NCBI GenBank assembly: GCA_936911875.1
Contig: CAKZGB010000019.1
Span: 1 to 64,000 of the forward strand
Reading direction: 5' to 3'
DNA length: 64,000 nt
From: an uncultured Lysobacteraceae bacterium
Lineage (GTDB): Bacteria; Pseudomonadota; Gammaproteobacteria; Xanthomonadales; Xanthomonadaceae
Shown here piece by piece: positions 61,789 through 64,000 of the stretch (its first letter is position 1; every line of letters starts with the position of its first letter). Position numbers and translations under genes: made by a program. The notes beneath the pieces are model-generated. The model was not told the origin of the DNA and searched no databases. It saw only the letters and a program-made list of their open reading frames with translations.

Positions 61789-63750
61789 ATGCTGGCACTA
61801 ACTCTTACACTGGCTTTAGCTTTGGATCCCACCACGCCACCGGAACTGCCAAGGCGAGTCGAACAGGGCAACAAAGTGCTGGAAAATGTCGATCCCGTCT
61901 CGCCGGAGCTGCGCGAGCAACTGCGCCGCTACCAGAGTACTCGCGGCGCCGGCCTGGCCGGCTGGATCGATCAGGGCTGCCTGCTGATCACCACGCGCTT
62001 TGCCGAAACCTCGCAGCTGCATCGGGTATGTGCGCCCAACGGTGCCCGCGAGCAACTGACGTTTTACGATGAGCCCATCGGCGCCGCCATTCCGTTTGCG
62101 CGTGGCGGCAATCGCTATGTGATTTTCAGTAAGGACATCGGCGGCAACGAGAACGCGCAGCTGTATGAAATGAATCTGCAGACGCGTGGTGTGCGCATGC
62201 TCACCGACGGCAAGTCACGCAATGGCTCGCCCACGCTAAGCAAATACGGCCGCAAACTCGCATTCTCCGGTAATCGCCGCAACGGCAAAGACACCGACAT
62301 CTACCTGCTCGACCTCACAGCAGACAACGCGCAACCGCGCCTGCTGGTGAGCGAAGGCGGCAGCTGGTCCGCGCAGGACATCTCGTTCGACGGCAAGTCA
62401 CTCGCGGTCTCTCGCTATCACTCGATCGATCACTCTGAGCCTGCAATTGTCGATCTGACCACCGGCAAGCTGCAGATGCTTCCGGTTGAAGGCAAGGCCA
62501 GCATGGGCGGATTTGCCTTCGACCGGACGAATCACGGCGCGTATTACATCACCGACGAGGCCATCAACGGTAAGCCCAGTGAGTTCCGTACGCTGCGTCA
62601 TCACAATGAAAAGACCAACAAAGTTACCGCCATCAGCCAGTCGATTCCGTGGGATGCGCAGGGCCTGACGCTGTCTGATGACGGCAAGCTGCTGGCTTAT
62701 CAAACCAACGAAGGCGGTGTCGACCGCCTGCATCTGCTGGACACAGTGACCGGTCGTGCCATCAAGTCACCGAAACTGCCCACCGGTCTGATCGGCGGCA
62801 CGGCGTTCTCGCCCGATGGTCGCAAGCTCGCGATTGCAGTGGGCGGTTCGGCGACGCCTTCGGATGTGTATGTGGCCGATGTGCGCAGCGGCCAACTGAC
62901 CCGCTGGACCCGCAGCGAAGTCGGTGGACTGGATACATCCAAGTTCATTACGCCCACGCTGATTCAATATCCGACGTTTGATACGGTCAACGGCAAACCG
63001 CGCACGATTCCGGCCTGGTATTACCGACCGAACTGCGCCGGTGCCTCGGCCAAGGCCCCGGTGCTGATCAACATCCACGGCGGTCCCGAATCACAATCGC
63101 GACCCGGCTTTTCATCGTTGGCGCAATTCCTGGCGGCTGAGCGTTGCGTCGCCATGATCCTGCCGAATGTGCGCGGCTCCAGCGGTTACGGTCGCACGTA
63201 TCTGAGTCTGGACAACGGCGCGCTGCGCGAGGATTCCGTCAAGGACATCGGTGCCCTGCTCGATTGGGTTGCCAAACAACCCGAACTCGATTCCAAGCGC
63301 GTCGGCGTGATGGGTGGCAGCTACGGCGGCTACATGGTGCTGGCCTCGCTGGTGCATTACGGTGACCGTATTCGCGCTGCCTATGACGCCGTAGGCATCT
63401 CCAACTTCAAGACCTTCCTGGAGAGCACCGAGAGCTATCGCCGCGATCAGCGTCGTGCCGAGTATGGCGACGAGCGCGATCCGGAAATGGCCAAAGTGTT
63501 TGAACGGATTTCGCCGCTGAATAATGCCGACCGGATCCGGACACCGCTGTTTGTTTCGCAAGGCTTCAACGATCCGCGCGTGCCGTATACCGAGGCCGAG
63601 CAGATCGTCAAAGCGGTGCGCGACAACGGTATCCCGGTTTCGTACGCCCTGTACAAAGACGAGGGCCACGGCAACCGCAAGAAGGGCAACATCGATTTCA
63701 ATACCGAAGCGATGATCACCTTCTTTGACCGCTACCTGTTCACCCCATGA
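61789..63750 (+). CDS. S9 family prolyl-oligopeptidase-type peptidase
   Basis: The product of about 653 residues has an N-terminal beta-propeller of WD40/PD40-like repeats (for example SRNGSPTLSKYGRKLAFSG and GGTAFSPDGRKLAI) and a C-terminal alpha/beta hydrolase domain. The catalytic Ser is in GGSYGG, Asp in GFNDPRVPY and His in DEGHGN. The start is uncertain: ATG 61789 gives a short hydrophobic leader, and an in-frame TTG at 61744 would add a basic n-region and a fuller signal peptide. A TATAAA sequence at 61770-61775 raises the chance of a very short leader. Its stop overlaps the GNAT gene by four bases. Confidence 0.87.
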   Translation: MLALTLTLALALDPTTPPELPRRVEQGNKVLENVDPVSPELREQLRRYQSTRGAGLAGWIDQGCLLITTRFAETSQLHRVCAPNGAREQLTFYDEPIGAAIPFARGGNRYVIFSKDIGGNENAQLYEMNLQTRGVRMLTDGKSRNGSPTLSKYGRKLAFSGNRRNGKDTDIYLLDLTADNAQPRLLVSEGGSWSAQDISFDGKSLAVSRYHSIDHSEPAIVDLTTGKLQMLPVEGKASMGGFAFDRTNHGAYYITDEAINGKPSEFRTLRHHNEKTNKVTAISQSIPWDAQGLTLSDDGKLLAYQTNEGGVDRLHLLDTVTGRAIKSPKLPTGLIGGTAFSPDGRKLAIAVGGSATPSDVYVADVRSGQLTRWTRSEVGGLDTSKFITPTLIQYPTFDTVNGKPRTIPAWYYRPNCAGASAKAPVLINIHGGPESQSRPGFSSLAQFLAAERCVAMILPNVRGSSGYGRTYLSLDNGALREDSVKDIGALLDWVAKQPELDSKRVGVMGGSYGGYMVLASLVHYGDRIRAAYDAVGISNFKTFLESTESYRRDQRRAEYGDERDPEMAKVFERISPLNNADRIRTPLFVSQGFNDPRVPYTEAEQIVKAVRDNGIPVSYALYKDEGHGNRKKGNIDFNTEAMITFFDRYLFTP

Positions 63751-64000
63751 CCGTCACGCTCCGCGATGCCACACCGGAAGATGGCGCTGCGTTAGCGGCC
63801 ATCTACAATCCGTACGTCGCGGATACCATCATCACCTTTGAGACTGAACCCGTCAGTGCAGAGGACATGGCGGCGCGCGTCAGCGAGGCCCTCGAATCCA
63901 AATTGCCGTATCTGGTCGCCATCGACCCTGTGACCGGTACGGTCACAGGTTACGCCTACGCTTCGAAATGGAAAGGACGCTGCGCGTATCGCCACTCGGT
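63747..64000 (+). CDS. GNAT acetyltransferase, phosphinothricin/methionine-sulfone type, partial
   Basis: The first 84 residues are present and the gene is cut by the window end. The opening RDATPEDGAALAAIYNPYV, then TFETEPVSAEDMAARV and VTGYAYASKWKGRCAYRHSV are typical of the Pat/YncA family, which N-acetylates phosphinothricin or methionine sulfone/sulfoximine. ATG overlaps the upstream peptidase stop by four bases. Confidence 0.85.
   Translation, partial: MTVTLRDATPEDGAALAAIYNPYVADTIITFETEPVSAEDMAARVSEALESKLPYLVAIDPVTGTVTGYAYASKWKGRCAYRHS

Noticed and set aside
61776..62072. Alternative frame starting at ATG 61776 before the S9 peptidase
   Set aside because: It overlaps the peptidase coding region in another frame and lacks a recognisable signal peptide or domain.

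Overview
The window looks like a chromosomal segment of a high-GC gammaproteobacterium of the Xanthomonadales (Lysobacterales) group. The basis is gene content and order: engB, then a di-heme cytochrome c4, two dsbA genes and an EEP-family phosphohydrolase; a glutaredoxin fused to a rhodanese; a PhoPQ pair; stand-alone aceE; DUF3297; and a TonB-dependent receptor with starch enzymes. Family and genus are not assigned. Coding is dense on both strands, with many 4-base start/stop overlaps. No CRISPR array, complete insertion sequence, prophage or rRNA is visible.

Layout. 1-1260: an AT-richer accessory patch with an HEXXH-motif protein and an OmpA-like lipoprotein, lying on the 3' side of a tRNA-Thr(UGU) gene. 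1.4-8.9 kb: coaX-birA, a small secreted protein, a REP-like inverted-repeat element, a PepSY-like protein with phoP-phoQ, dusA, an adhesin-E-like protein and a secreted esterase. 8.9-15.5 kb: cysK, an aldo/keto reductase, small exported proteins (one apparently frameshifted at a C6 tract), a HAD phosphatase, an M23 peptidase, an L,D-transpeptidase, DUF3297 and a hotdog protein. 15.5-26 kb: aceE, maeB, a DUF1704 (QEGLA) metallopeptidase overlapping rsgA, an AlaA-like aminotransferase, an SGNH hydrolase and a glutaredoxin/A-type/rhodanese fusion. 26-33.7 kb: a paired active and degenerate amidohydrolase, DUF1761, gshA, and an orphan peptide ABC pair (binding protein plus one permease).

33.7-47.2 kb is a starch/maltodextrin utilisation locus: a TonB-dependent receptor, a secreted alpha-amylase, a pullulanase, a six-hairpin glycosidase-like protein, an SLC45-type transporter and a second GH13 enzyme. 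Outer enzymes would cut starch, the receptor would import dextrins, periplasmic enzymes would trim them, and the MFS carrier would take the products in. No regulator gene lies in the locus, but a palindrome sits between the divergent amylase and receptor genes.

47.3-54.8 kb: engB, cytochrome c4, two DsbA proteins with different CXXC motifs, an EEP enzyme, slt and cca. 54.8-58.6 kb: a five-gene chain on the minus strand (tsaD, pteridine-reductase-like SDR, folB, midA, vanZ-like) in which every junction is a 4-base overlap. 58.6-64 kb: rpsU, yqeY and dnaG (no rpoD follows), DUF421, an S9 prolyl-oligopeptidase-type peptidase, and a GNAT acetyltransferase cut by the window end.
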